This document shows, one piece after another, positions 44,974 through 56,874 of a stretch of 64,000 nucleotides of DNA. Position 1 is the first letter of the stretch, and each line of letters begins with the position of its first letter. The position numbers and the translations under genes are program-made. The notes beneath the pieces were generated by a model. That model ran no database searches, was not told the DNA's origin, and saw only the letters and a list, made by a program, of their open reading frames with translations. The stretch covers positions 372,001 through 436,000 of the forward strand of contig CAOLHI010000416.1 in assembly GCA_948474755.1 (NCBI GenBank), written 5' to 3'. Source of the DNA: Ctenosaura bakeri (lineage: Eukaryota; Chordata; Lepidosauria; Squamata; Iguanidae).

Positions 44974-46443
44974 GTGCGTAACAGTTACGGTCAATTTCTT
45001 ACACTTTCTGTAGGATCCTTGAAAAAAATTCCTTTGTTTTCTTGCAGAGCTTATTTTCTGGTGCTCTCACAACAGTCACAGTGGGCTGGGAGCTCTGACC
45101 TTAAAATGTAACTTTTTTCTAGCTCTGTTTTCTCACTTTTTGTTTGTTCGAGAATACTTTTTTTTACTGGTCAGTCATATTCTAACTCATTGCTAAAATA
45201 AATTCAGAAGCAGAAAAAAGGTTTTTCACAAGTGGCAGAACCTCTGACCTTTTGTGCTAGTGTGAAAGTAGAAGTATATTATCTGTCATAACACTACAAA
45301 TTTGCTGTAGCAGCCTTGCCCCTAGCTAGTGTTTTCCAGATGTGTTTGGGAAATATGTGCTACAGTCTCCACAAATGAAAATAGGACAGAAATTAAGTAT
45401 TTCGTTTTTCCTTCTTGTCATTTTGCCCTTTCCCACTTAGTTTTGAGACTCTTTAAATTCACCAGCAGCATTGTGACATGGCAGCAAAGAATACTGCAAC
45501 ATTAGCCTGCTTTTCATTCATTTGTATTTAAATACTCTTCATGATATAGCAGTGTAATAAGTGTCAGTGTGCTTTCCTGTCCAGCATTCACAGCCATTAT
45601 AGTTATGATCCTTACAGAAAGAACAGAGCCTTTCTATAGGAAAACAATAATGGCAGCGTGAATTACTCCATTATATGTCCCTTCCGTGTTTGAAGGAGGC
45701 TGAACTACAGGTGTATTTCTGGGTTTTTTTTTGTTTGTTCATTTCTAATTGATCCATTAACTAAGTGGTGGAGGAATAAATTCATTCTGCTTAGCTACCA
45801 AAACGTAGTGTGTCCAAAACAGAATTACTTTTGTAAAATACAACTTACAGATTCCCAGCTATTGGTTATGCTGATTGTGGGATTTTGGGATTTTTTAGTC
45901 CAACAAAGTGACTTTTCCAAGCTCTGCACTAAGTATTTTGTTCAGCCATTCTCATCCTGAATGTATTTCTCATCCTGTCCAAAAAGTTCAGAGCAGTTTA
46001 ATGTGGTTTGGGGTTCAAGATGCCATGTGTCATAGTGGGTGGTTTTTCAACAAACAGAAGCCAAAAGCACTATAAGGGGGAAAGATTCTCATATCTTTGG
46101 ATTTGTTGTCTTTGTCTTGCAAAGTTAGGATTACCTTGTGTTGATGTTGACTTTTCTCATTATTTATGAACTATGTGCTGGAATGACAACTGACTTATTA
46201 ACTTAACTTTTTATATGATTTTTATTTTATCTTTCTGATTTTTATACAGGTATTCTTATGCTCTTTGTATTGTTGCTGTTTTCATATTTTACTGTCTTGC
46301 CATGCGGCATGCAAGCAATGCACAGTAGACTGTGCAACCTATATGTATCTGAAGATCAAAACAGACCATATATACTATATATGAACTCATTGCTACCTCT
46401 ATATCCCAATTGATATGATCTTACAGTCTTCTGTTATCATTAG
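44974..46443 (+). other. RSU1: RSU1 intron 4
   Basis: 1470 bases. I see no repeat I can name with confidence and no open frame of interest. The acceptor is TTCTGTTATCATTAG, with a modest pyrimidine tract. Confidence 0.8.
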
Positions 46444-46562
46444 GATGAACAGACTCAACTCTTTGCCACGAGGATTTGGCTCCTTACCAGCTCTGGAGGT
46501 TCTGGACTTGACTTATAATAACTTAAATGAAAACTCACTGCCTGGAAACTTCTTCTATCTAA
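46444..46562 (+). CDS. RSU1: RSU1 coding exon 4 (residues 94-133)
   Basis: The frame gives MNRLNSLPRGFGSLPALEVL, DLTYNNLNENSLPGNFFYL: the rest of LRR3 and LRR4, with the two-residue-longer N-ENSLPG form typical of RSU1. Donor GTAAGA at 46563. The last A joins CC of the next exon as Thr. Confidence 0.96.
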
Positions 46563-47529
46563 GTAAGAGACTGCTTTTAAAAAAAGAAAAAGAAAAACTT
46601 TAAATCATCCTGAAAAGTTGCTTTGCTTTCTGCAGGTGAAATTTATTTGGGAGAGATTGAACTCTAAAAAGTATATTTGAAATATATGCCTCCTCCTGTG
46701 AACTGCCTTGAATATTTCTACATAGCTTGGAAGTCTGTATCTTTTGATCTACAGTTACCTGATATTGGTAGGAGTAAGTGGATCGCCAGGAGCGTTGTAT
46801 GAGCTGTTGCCTTGGTCATATATTCTTGAATTTTGTTCAGTTTTGCACAGACCTAAAACTTTAGCAAATGCTGCAGTCCCCTGAGCCTTTTAAGGAGGTC
46901 ACACTGTGTAGGGGAGGAAAATATGCCAGCAACAAACCCATGATCTCATTTTACATGATACTTAATTGTAAGAATTGTGTCCAGCTTTAGTACATGCATC
47001 TTCAGACCACCATAGAGGGCTCAGTAGTACTCATGACTTCAAGTACTGGCTGGCTGGCCCCCTAGCAGGGAAGCATAAAATTAAAATTCCTTACCCATGT
47101 CCCTGACATAGCATCACTCTGAAAGGATACCATGTTGGAAGCATGGGCTAGAGATTAAAACGTTATTGGGCATGTGGACCATGCAGCTGCCTGACATATG
47201 TCTCTGTGACAGGTGACAAAAGCAAAAAACATTCTTCAATTAGGCTGTGTGTGCTCCATTAAAAAAAAAAGTTAGCCTTGCTACCTGGCATGAAAAATGT
47301 ATCAGGCTGACCTGAGTTTAGAAGGAAGATATCTCTTTGTGCTCTTCCTACCTGCTCCAACATAGCCCTGTAAAAGATCGTTCCTTCTGTGAGAAATTAG
47401 GAGAAGTTTCTTCTTCTTCCCTTCCCTCCCTCCCTTTCTTTGGATTACAGCTCCCACAATCCACCACCCAGAGAAGTCAGTGGCCATGCTGGCTAGGGGA
47501 GTCTGGGAACAGTAATCCTGAAAGACTAA

Positions 47530-47681
47530 GGGCATTTTTACACTAGACCATTACAGTGCTATTATTCTACTTTCAACATTCTATGGAATCAAAGGCCTCT
47601 CCCTAAACTGCAACCCACAGGATTCCATAGGATGTTGAAAGTGGAATAATAGCACTATAACAGTCTAGTGTGGAAATGGCC
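47530..47681. mobile_element. Palindromic MITE, copy E (shorter)
   Basis: Starts GGGCATTTTTACACTAGACC and ends GTCTAGTGTGGAAATGGCC, between TAA at 47527-47529 and TAA at 47682-47684. The arms are imperfect inverted copies and the GC-rich centre of copies A, C and D is reduced. Still the same family (TTTCAACATTCTATGG / CCATAGGATGTTGAAA). Confidence 0.82.
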
Positions 47682-48474
47682 TAATTTTTCCCAAGCTCTG
47701 GTCCCCATTGCAAGTGGAGATCACAATGTCTGATATTCACATGAAAGAAAAAGCCATTCTGGCTTCTGCATTAGGGGTAGTGAGAGCTTCTCTCTTATTG
47801 TGAATAACAGGTACAGAGTCTACAGTGAGGGCAAAGGATTGAAGTCTGTTCGCCCACCTCATGCTAACCGTTTTTAAAAGAAAAAATGATTCTACAGAAT
47901 CCAACTACCAGAAATGCCCTGTTTGCCTTTGCTTGAGGGGCACTGGGCAGTGAAGGGGATAGCAAGGGCTCCTTTTCTGAATTTCCCAGTATCCATAATT
48001 TACTTATTATTTAAGATATTTCTGTATCATCTCACAGCCCACAAGGGTGCCTGAGGCAGTGAAAAAAAATAAAAGCAATTAAAACAGTACAGGAAATGTC
48101 CATATGTTGGGGGAGTTCAGAAGGGTAAATGAGCAGCCATCTCACTTACTTGCTCAGCACAATTGACTAGTACCTCTGGGACAAGAGGTGCTCAGAGTTG
48201 CGCTAAGTGCAATCAATCAACATTTGTGTTTCTCACTTTCCACTACCCCTGATGTAGCATTATCAGGATGGTGGTGGGTAAAGAATACAAAGTGATCTTA
48301 CTAGGTGTGGTTGTCTTAGCTTTGTTGCCAGGGCTGTTCTCCAAGCTGGGAAGAGTCTCTTTACACTGGGGAAATTGAGGACCCCATAGCTGAACCTTCT
48401 TTATAAACATGCAGCTGGGTTCCAGAGAGCATGGTCTTGATATTACATGAGGCACCAGACTTACTTAAGGTCAG

Positions 48475-48715
48475 TGTAGTACAGTGATTAGATTGTTGGG
48501 CTGAACTGGTGAGATCCAGGTTCCTGACAACTTAGTGCTACGAAGCTTATTGGGTGACTTTGGATAAGTCTTCCTGATCCTGTCTCTAAGCCTGACCTAT
48601 CTCACAGGGGTTTTGTGCGGGTAAGGTGAGAAAGGGAAGGAAGCCATGCATGCCATCTTGAGCTCACTGGAGGAAAGGCAGAATATAAATGTAAATAAGT
48701 AAATAAGGAGTTCTG
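48475..48715 (+). mobile_element. tRNA-type SINE with TATAAATGTAAATAA tail
   Basis: GTGTAGTACAGTGATTAGAT and GGTGAGATCCAGGTTCCTG (box B-like), then GTGACTTTGGATAAGTC, CACAGGGGTTTTGTGCGGG, CTCACTGGAGGAAAGGCAGA and ATATAAATGTAAATAAG. A second copy is at 52545-52790. Confidence 0.75.
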
Positions 48716-48777
48716 ATCACAAAGCCTTGATAGGTGACCTGCTGGAATCTCTCATCACAAAATTATGATTGGTTATA

Positions 48778-49011
48778 CAGTTGGCCCTCCATATCTGTGG
48801 ATTCTTTATCCATGAATTCAACTAACTAACCATGGCTTGAATATATTACAAAAAATATATATATATCCAAAAAACAAAGTTTGATTTTGCTGGTTTATAT
48901 AAGGATGCCATTTTACTACACTGTTGTACATAATGGGACTTAAGTATCATGAATTTTGGTATCTCCAGGGGCTCCTGGTGCCAATTCCTAGTTGATATCG
49001 AGGGCCCAATG
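48778..49011. mobile_element. TA-flanked foldback element (234 bp)
   Basis: Left CAGTTGGCCCTCCATATC and right GATATCGAGGGCCCAATG are inverted with two mismatches in 18 bases and lie between TA dinucleotides (48776-48777, 49012-49013). A Tc1/mariner or pogo/Tigger-type nonautonomous element. Its termini resemble those of the 14257 family but the interior differs. Confidence 0.82.
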
Positions 49012-49937
49012 TATATAAAACATGCCAGAAGAACAGACTGTCTTGTGACTGTATATCATTTTTATTAAAATTTCTTTCTACAAACCATTCTTCTGGGTAA
49101 ATTTGGTCAGAGACCACTGAATTAGAGCTGCTCCTTTTGTTCTTCCTCTGTGGCATAAGCTTAGAAATATGTACCCAATCCTACTACACAGTGTGAGCGA
49201 CTTAATTTTGGTCCACCTTTGGAGACCGGGTCTGTTTCTGAAATACATTTCTGTAGTAACATAGCTATCCTCCCCACTGTGTTTCCTTTGCTCTCCTTCA
49301 TTCTGTACCTAGGATGGTCGAAATATGTTTTGAGCCATACAATTAGGCTCCATTAGGGGTGGAAATTAATTAAGTGTTTCAAATCTCCTCTTCCCCAACT
49401 TGCGTCATTTCATACAATTAGTTCACATTTGCTATTTTTCAATTAAGGACAAAGAGAATCTTTGCATAAAATCCACACTGCTCTTTGATATGTCTGTGTT
49501 CTATATTGAAAGGGCTTCTTGCTTATTCTCTACATATACAGAATGGGAAGCATAGGGATATACTATGTGAGTGAGTGAGGTTTATGGATACAAAATAGGA
49601 TGGTGACTAGAAACTGGAAGTAATAAATGTGCTGGCTTCTGTTGTGGGAAGTTTGTGCTGAAACTGTGTGCCACAGTCTCCAAGAGGAGTGTGATGTTGT
49701 AGGAATTGTTAATTGTGTCAGTCTTTTTGGATATAGATGTTTTCCTGAACAGACCAACACCACAATAAGCCAGTAAATCTAAGTTTGACCTGCTTGTTAT
49801 TATTGTGAGCCTTGGGTATGTCAAAGGCTTTTCACCTTGTCAGGGTTATTAATCAAACCTGACACTACTTTATTGATCAGGCCTCAAATGGTTGGGTTGT
49901 ATGCCACCCTGTTTATATATTGCTGTTTAATTTGCAG

Positions 49938-50020
49938 CCACCCTGCGTGCACTCTATCTAAGTGACAACGATTTTGAAATCCTGCCACCAGATATTGGGA
50001 AGCTCACAAAGTTGCAGATA
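49938..50020 (+). CDS. RSU1: RSU1 coding exon 5 (residues 134-161)
   Basis: Acceptor GTTTAATTTGCAG; donor GTAAGT at 50021. Encodes TLRALYLSDNDFEILPPDI, GKLTKLQI: LRR5 and the start of LRR6. It ends exactly on a codon boundary. Confidence 0.97.
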
Positions 50021-50387
50021 GTAAGTAATTTATCTAAATTCTTCAGGGGGGAGGGTAGGAATCAATTCACTTTTGCAGCTCTTGTAAGAGTAGAATCAAG
50101 TCAATTTGCAAGAAGTGGTGGTGGGGTTTTTGAAGGAATAAGTTTCTACACATGGTATTGCCTATTGTTAATCAGCACACACTTGTAACTAAATTGGATG
50201 AATTGAATGTTAAGGGTGGGTTGAAGTGGCAGAGAGAAAGAAAAAGGTCTCCCTTAGATTGCTGAGTAAAATATTCATTGGTGGTATATTTTTAACCTGC
50301 TTCCTTTCAATTTAGCATTGGTTCTGATAACTTTGTGTGCATTTCTGTCTGTCTCCCCCTGCCTTTTTTTTTTTTTTCATTTTAAAG
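50021..50387 (+). other. RSU1: RSU1 intron 6 (short)
   Basis: 367 bases with no repeat. A run of 14 T before CATTTTAAAG forms the acceptor tract. Confidence 0.85.
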
Positions 50388-50502
50388 CTTAGCCTTAGGG
50401 ATAATGACCTGATATCACTCCCTAAAGAGACTGGTGAACTTACTCAGCTTAAAGAACTTCACATTCAGGGGAACCGTCTTACTGTGCTGCCTCCTGAACT
50501 AG
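50388..50502 (+). CDS. RSU1: RSU1 coding exon 6 (residues 162-199)
   Basis: Encodes LSLRDNDLISLPKETGEL, TQLKELHIQGNRLTVLPPEL and one base of Gly. This is LRR6 and LRR7. Donor GTAAGA at 50503. Residue 176 is Thr (ACT at 50430-50432), where the LRR consensus LPxxIGxL and the human protein as I recall it have Ile. Confidence 0.97.
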
Positions 50503-52544
50503 GTAAGATAGGCTCATTGTTGACGGGAAGATGTAAGCTGTCTAGTAATGTCTTCAAAATAATGAAATTGTTGCTGCATTTATTTTCTCTTAATGGGAAC
50601 TTCCAAAAAATTCCCTTTTAGTAAATATTTCTGAGTTAGAATTAGGGATTAAAGATGCCAGCTAATACTAGACTCAGACTTTGTGTTTGGCAAGAGCTGC
50701 AGGTAGTATTGTACTAAGTGCATTACATCTTTGAATATTTTGCATTTTTATATAGTCTATTCAACCAGTCATATTAGTGTTGATTTGGCTAACTAAAGAT
50801 GACTTTATTCCTAGCAAACTAAAGGTAGTTTCATGTTTGTAGAACAGTCATTTGCAGCCTATGAAACCAAAGAGAAATTCCTTAAAAATTAGGCACTTTT
50901 GCTTGTTCTGTTCCATCATTTATTGTTCCTCAAAGCAGACAGGCACTAGTAGTAAGAACTGATAGCTCCTCATCAGGATGCTTGTCTTTTAACACAGTAT
51001 GTTAGAATGATGGGTGGGTTCCCAGGGTGTCTGTCTCAAACATTGTTCCTCAAAATATAGTTCATGAAATGGTGGTAAGCACCCATACAGAGATAACGTT
51101 TTGAATAGGTGTTGTCTCCCCCTCCCCAAATTTAAAAGGTTATGTGCTGCAGTGAGAGATGAACTATGATTCACTGCAGCAACAGAATTGCAACCAGTTA
51201 CATAAAGTGTCAAGTAACACTAAATTTGTTGCCTTGTATATATTCTGACAATTTAACAACTGAAATAGCATTTTAGAAGGAAACCTGGATAGAAAAAAGG
51301 AGCATAAACAAAGCAGCAGATGTAATTGACAAGGGCTCAGTGGTATGTGTTCTGAAGTACATTGTTTGGTTTGTCTGTATGTATTTAAAATATTTCAGCA
51401 ATCTTTATGGGACCCCCAAGCAAAGAGCTTATTGGTTGCTTGATAATGATATGGGATCATTTGCAAAGAGATTGCAGTGATGGATTCTGCAGCCACATAA
51501 AAATAACAGTGTTTATCCAGATACTATTGTGGAGAGTAAAATGTATTATTATTGTAGTTTTTCTATATGAACACAGAACATTAACAAGTCTTTAAGAGAA
51601 GAAAGGGAAGAAAAGGACTGAAACAAAGGACAAGAGATTAGGGCTCTAGGGGAGAAGAGATATTGCTTCTTTATTTCTGCTTGTTGCATAAATCAGGTGG
51701 CTATGATAAATCAGGATACATCCTAGACTTGGAAACTAGGTAGTCAGTACATAATATTGTAAGTCAAACAACATTTATCAATAGCCAACTGTTGGGGCCT
51801 GGGCAGTCCTACCAAAAAGGCTCTACCCTGGTAGGTATGTGCCAGAGACAGGAAGATAAGATGTTTTGTCATGATGGCCAGACTGTCTGACAGCCAGCAG
51901 GAAGGAGGAAAGAACTGACTTGGGTCTCCACAAAAGGTTCATTGTGATAAATATTTCCACAAAAAGCACTTCACAGGACAATCCAAACCACACAGTTGTA
52001 ACAGTAATTGTGTAAGAAGAAAAGGAGGAATAACCACATTTACAAGATAGACTGAATTTACTAAGCTAATTTATATTCTGGATTAGATTTCAGAAACATT
52101 ATTAGCACAAATGGGAACAGCGCTGTATTGAAGAATGGCAGCTTAAATCCTGCCACAAGCTGGATGTTGAAGCAACCATTGCAAAGCAGGGCTTTCATTT
52201 TGGATGCTCTCCTAGCATCTGTTATTTGAGATGGAAATACAAGTATTGAGGCCAGAAGGCTAGAAACTAAAGTTCCCACTCCATACTGCCACAATGGTAG
52301 ACATAAGGCAGGCCCAGTCATGCCTTTGTATTCTCCCAAAAGTTGGCCTTTATAATCAAAAGTTCAAAGAACTCCATGTAAGGAGTCCCTTATACGTATA
52401 GTCCATGGGACTTGTTGGGATCAGTACAGTGCAAAAGTAATTCTACCTTCACTCCCTGCTATGTTCTCATGGGAGAAATTCTGGGAAAAACCATCTCCCC
52501 CCCGCCATACGTCTGAGAGTGTACTATGAGCAATATGGTGTGCT

Positions 52545-52790
52545 GATGTACTGGGGTATAGTGCTTAGAGTGTTGACCTGGGACTTGTGCAAGATCCATT
52601 TCCAGGTCCTCAGTGAGCTGTGAAGCTCATTGAGTGAGCATGGACCTCTCCCATGCTCTCAGGCTAACCTACTGCACAAGGCTGTTGTGAGGATAAAGTG
52701 AGGGGATAAAAGCCACAAATACTGTGCTGGGCTCTTTGGAGGCAAAGTGGATATAAATGTAACTGATAAGTAAAGAAATAGATGGATACG
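52545..52790 (+). mobile_element. tRNA-type SINE
   Basis: GGGTATAGTGCTTAGAGTGTTG, AGATCCATTTCCAGGTCCTC, GCACAAGGCTGTTGTGAGGA, GCTCTTTGGAGGCAAAGTGG, ATATAAATGTAACTGATAAG. Same family as 48475-48715. Confidence 0.75.
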
Positions 52791-53877
52791 TAATAAAATA
52801 GCCGTGTCTCTGAAGGGTGGATGTTAGAGTGAACTTATAAGTGAAGGATGATTTCTTTTGTCATTACATCTTTACCCTGACAGAAGTAATCCTGATTTGT
52901 TTCTCTATTGTATTCATACACATAGGGCATGATTCACTGGGGAGGTCTCTTTCTCAACCCCCTTTGAAGCAAAGTGTACAATCGTGTTGCCATGCTTTTG
53001 TGTGACCCACGTTCATTTCAAAGAGGGCTAGTGTCAGTGAACATCCCTGGCAGATTATGTCCTGACTAAGGCCATATCATTTTTCTCTTTGGGAAGCAAA
53101 GCACGTGGTGTCAAAGTAATAAAAATGTAAGCCCTAAAGTGTCAAGCAAAGCTGAAGAAAATCATGGCTGGCTTGTTTTTACATATAACCTAACTGTACA
53201 TTCTGTTCAGTGGGTTTATCCCTTGCTCAGCCTTTAATAAAATTGGATCCAGAGGTATTTATATCCAAATAAGAAAATAAAATTAATTTCTTTCTTCACA
53301 GTATCAGAAAAAGAGTGTGTCCTCTGAACTAAAATAGGAAAAGGGCACTTGAACTTCAGCCATAATATCATCTGTGTGAGAGAATGATGATAATGTGCAT
53401 AAATCTTTTTAAGGACAAAGGAACAAAATGACATATTGGGCAGTTGGAAAAAGACAGAGAGAAAGCACATGAGTAAGAAAGAGGTGAAGAAACAAATATG
53501 ACTCAGTTCAAGTCCCAGTCAAATCTCCATTGATTTTTATCCTTACTACTAAAGCGAGAGAAATAAATGTATTCTACTTTTAGTTTAATCATGTTGCCCT
53601 TTAAATTACTTAAACATATGTTCCAAATAGTATAAAACTCACTTCAAGCAAGGTGGAAGGTCCTTTTTTCCCCTCATGTGAATCAGAGGGTCAGCACCTT
53701 TTAGATGAGATCTGAATTTTGCAAAGTATAATTTTTACCACATAGCTGACTTTTTTAATTTCTTCTTCTAAATGCTGCAGTAAGCATTTCTTCAGAACAG
53801 TTTTTATTTACTTCTTCGATTGATGTAGAGATTTGCTACAATAATAGGTTATTTTAAGAGATCTGAAGTCATCTTAA

Positions 53878-54305
53878 GCTCTATTCAGCCATTCAGAAGA
53901 ATATGGGAAGGCTAAATGTGGGGGCAATGATGGGGTCACACATGCTGGTGCTGCCCCCAACAGCCTTGTGGGTCCCAGTCTCTGGCCTTCATTTGTTCAT
54001 TGTATACATGGAGCAACAAGGTCTGAAGGAAAGACCTGCTCATCACCAATTGAATGTAATTTGTTCTACTCTGCTGGGTTCTCTGATAAAACAGTCTCTG
54101 ATCATGTGAGCCTTTATACTCATACCCAGTTGACCATAAGTAAAACTTCTCATTTAGGTTTTGCTGATCTGCACAGCATGACTGAAGAATGAAGAAGCTT
54201 GGGCCAGTCACATATGGCAAGGTTGAGGGTAGCCTTGTCGTGTGCAATCTTGCCCCTATCCTGACTGTCAACCCTTACTCATTCTTCTGAATGTCTGAAG
54301 AAAGC
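53878..54305. mobile_element. Foldback DNA element with about 33-base terminal repeats
   Basis: The left end GCTCTATTCAGCCATTCAGA, AGAATATGGGAAGG and the reverse complement of the right end, GCTTTCTTCAGACATTCAGA, AGAATGAGTAAGG, agree at most positions. It is preceded by TTAA and followed by TTGA, possibly a mutated 4-base TTAA duplication of the piggyBac type. That placement is weak. Confidence 0.6.
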
Positions 54306-54720
54306 TTGACAGATTATTGTTGATCAATGAAGATCCCCTGTTATTCAGTACTTGACAGCCAGCAATGAAAACATTTGCATTTGGGTGGAGAATAAATTTC
54401 TAGAGCAGTTTTTCTATTACAGAAACATTCTTTCTCAAGTCTCATTTTAACTTTATTGTGGTCAGGTCATGAGATCTTGCTGCTTGAACTCAGCTGCTTT
54501 CCCTTCTTCCCTCTGTCCCTCCAACCAGGGTCATGTGAATGCTTGCCACAAGCACAAACAACAGCCCGCCTCAATTTATATTTGAAGAATTTACACCAGT
54601 GGACAAACTTGGAAACTTTGCCTACAACACACATTTCAGATGGACACAAACAAGCGTGTGTTCTGTATGTGGAGGAAAAGTGACCAGTACAGTGTTATCA
54701 GGGTGCCAATGGAGACTTGC

Positions 54721-54928
54721 ACCAGCATAGTGTAGTGGCTTGAGTGTGCACTAGGAGTCTGGAAGACCAGGGTTCAAATTCCTACTCAGCCATAAAAGCG
54801 CACAGTATAACTTTGGGCAAGTCACACTGTCTCAGGCTTAAAGGGAGGCAGTGGAAAACCTCATCTGAATAAGTTTTGTAAAGAAGACCCTATGGTAGGA
54901 ATCTACTTAAAAGCATCTAACAACAACA
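54721..54928 (+). mobile_element. Sauria-type tRNA SINE
   Basis: Head AGCATAGTGTAGTGGCTTGA, box B-like AGGGTTCAAATTCCTACTCAG, GGGCAAGTCACACTGTCTCA, and tail AGCATCTAACAACAACAGA. Confidence 0.87.
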
Positions 54929-56854
54929 GAGATCCACAATCTATATAGGATAGCTGTATTATCCACTGGCACCCATGCCAGGCCTCCATCATTCTGATAA
55001 GGTTATCTCATTTCTTTACATTTGGATCTATGAGTATCTTGAAAAGACACAGATATAACTTCCTATCCTAGTTCCTTTGTTGAGGACTGACTCATACTAT
55101 CTTGGTGCCCTTAAAACAAAAGAGCCAAATGATGCCCCTTGTTTCCATTACAAAGATTTATTAAAATTATTAAATAACTGTCATTTTGCTGTCCTTTCCT
55201 TGCATTATTTCATTTTGTCCCATGGGAAAGCCACCAGCTTGTTCCACTTGACTACCTTCTCTCCTAAAGGAACTTACTCAGGTTACAAACCTCCAAATAC
55301 GTGGATGTTGCTTTTCAATGGTAGCCTACTGAAATTATTTTTTAAATCATTTTTGGTAACTACATTGAAAGTATGCTTGAGAGGTGAGGAAGACAATGAT
55401 AAATTTAAGCATGATTTAGCTCAGCTAATTCAAGATTGGAGCACTCTGCTGTACACTCTCCAGGTGAGATTTTCAGATATGAATACCTACACTTTGTGCA
55501 GAAACGAACATAATACATCTTGCTGAATTTTGCTATTTGTATGAGTTTCAGCAGATGGCTCGTTTCCCTTCTCCCAATGGCAGTGCTTTCAGAATTACAA
55601 GTATAAGCGAGTGCTTACTGTGTCAGTGGCTTTAGAGACAAGTGTCTCTGGTTCTTTTTTGCAGGTAATAAAATGGAAAATCCAATTTGCAATTGCAAAA
55701 TAAGCCTCTGAGTGAAATATGATCTTCATAGCAGCATTGGTCAGGGGGTTACTGCTAATCACAGCACTGTTTTGCTTCCCCAGTGGCTTCTGCCTGAAGA
55801 CTGCATGCTGAACAGTGTGAATCTCTTGTTGAACTAGCCAGCGTAGATTTAGTCACCCTGGCCTCTTGCTTATTAGGTCCTTTTTGTCACAGTGCTTAAT
55901 CCTCCTGCCTGATCCTTGTTAGAACAGGGGCGCTGCCGTGGCCTCTAATAAAGGAGGGTGGGTACCAACCTCCAAACTAGATGCACTCAAGCGTAAGGCA
56001 GTTAGTACAATTGCTGCCTGACTGACACTGGGGTGGAGGGAGGGGGGAGGCATGCTTCCTACATGTTATTATTTAAGAGGAGTACAGACCTCCAGGCAGC
56101 TGACAGAAAAGCACGGCTGGTGTAATGACAACTTGTTCGCAAGCCTGCTATGAGACAAGCATCCATCTTCTTTTCCCCTTATTGCAAACAGATCTAATGA
56201 CCTATCTTTTCCCTCTAATTATGCTAACCCCCTTTTCCGTAGCAGGTCGGATTAAACAACAGACTGTCACAGGGAATGTGGAAAATAGGAAACTCAGGTC
56301 ATTGATGAAATGCAGCAGCTTTTAGAGAGGCCTCTTCTGAAACAGGCTGGTCCTGCGTTGCTGTACAGACATATGCCCTTAACTCTGCTTGCTGCTGTAA
56401 GTTGTTGATTCGGTGATAAGATCTCATTATGGAGGAGAGGCTTCTCTGAGAGGTGTCAGTGGCCTGGCAAGTAAGTTCAGGTAAGGAGAGTTATTCCCAA
56501 CCCTTACTTGAACTATCCACAATCTGTCTCATGGTACAGTTCTGGATCAGTTCTGAGGTCTCAACTGGGTTATGTAAGCAACATTTTGGAGCTGCAGGTT
56601 AAGAAAAGCATTTAAAGCCACAAACAATACAAAAAAAAAGTCTGTGAGAATGGGACACATTTTTGAGTAATGTTATCAGGCCTCAAACTTGATGTAGGCT
56701 AGGGTCTTTCTGTGTCATAAACTAGTATTCTCTTCTTCTCAGTCATAGTCATATTCACATTAATTGTTTGTTGAAAAGGATGGAGCTTTTTGACCTTTCT
56801 AGGAACAGTGGTTCTGACTGTTGTGTTAAAGGTCTGAAGCTTGCTTCAGCAGAT

Positions 56855-56874
56855 TGTGTGTGTGTGTGTGTGTG
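56855..56874. repeat. (TG)n microsatellite
   Basis: Ten uninterrupted TG units. Confidence 0.95.

Larger units (their letters stand above)
46563..49937 (+). other. RSU1: RSU1 intron 5
   Basis: Holds palindromic copy E (47530-47681), a diverged fragment near 47440-47515 (GGATTACAGCTCCCACAATCC), a LINE tail near 48005-48085, a SINE at 48475-48715 and a TA-flanked foldback element at 48778-49011. About 46600-47430 and 49020-49930 appear unique. Confidence 0.75.

Noticed and set aside
46415..46603. Alternative start for an RSU1-like short protein
   Set aside because: The ATG lies in intron 4 and the frame runs through the acceptor into exon 4 and on into intron 5. It is an exon shadow.
55077..55526. 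149-codon frame in RSU1 intron 7
   Set aside because: The longest unexplained frame outside repeats, but there are no domain, splice or promoter signs, and a frame of this length is expected by chance in 64 kb. Kept only as a note.
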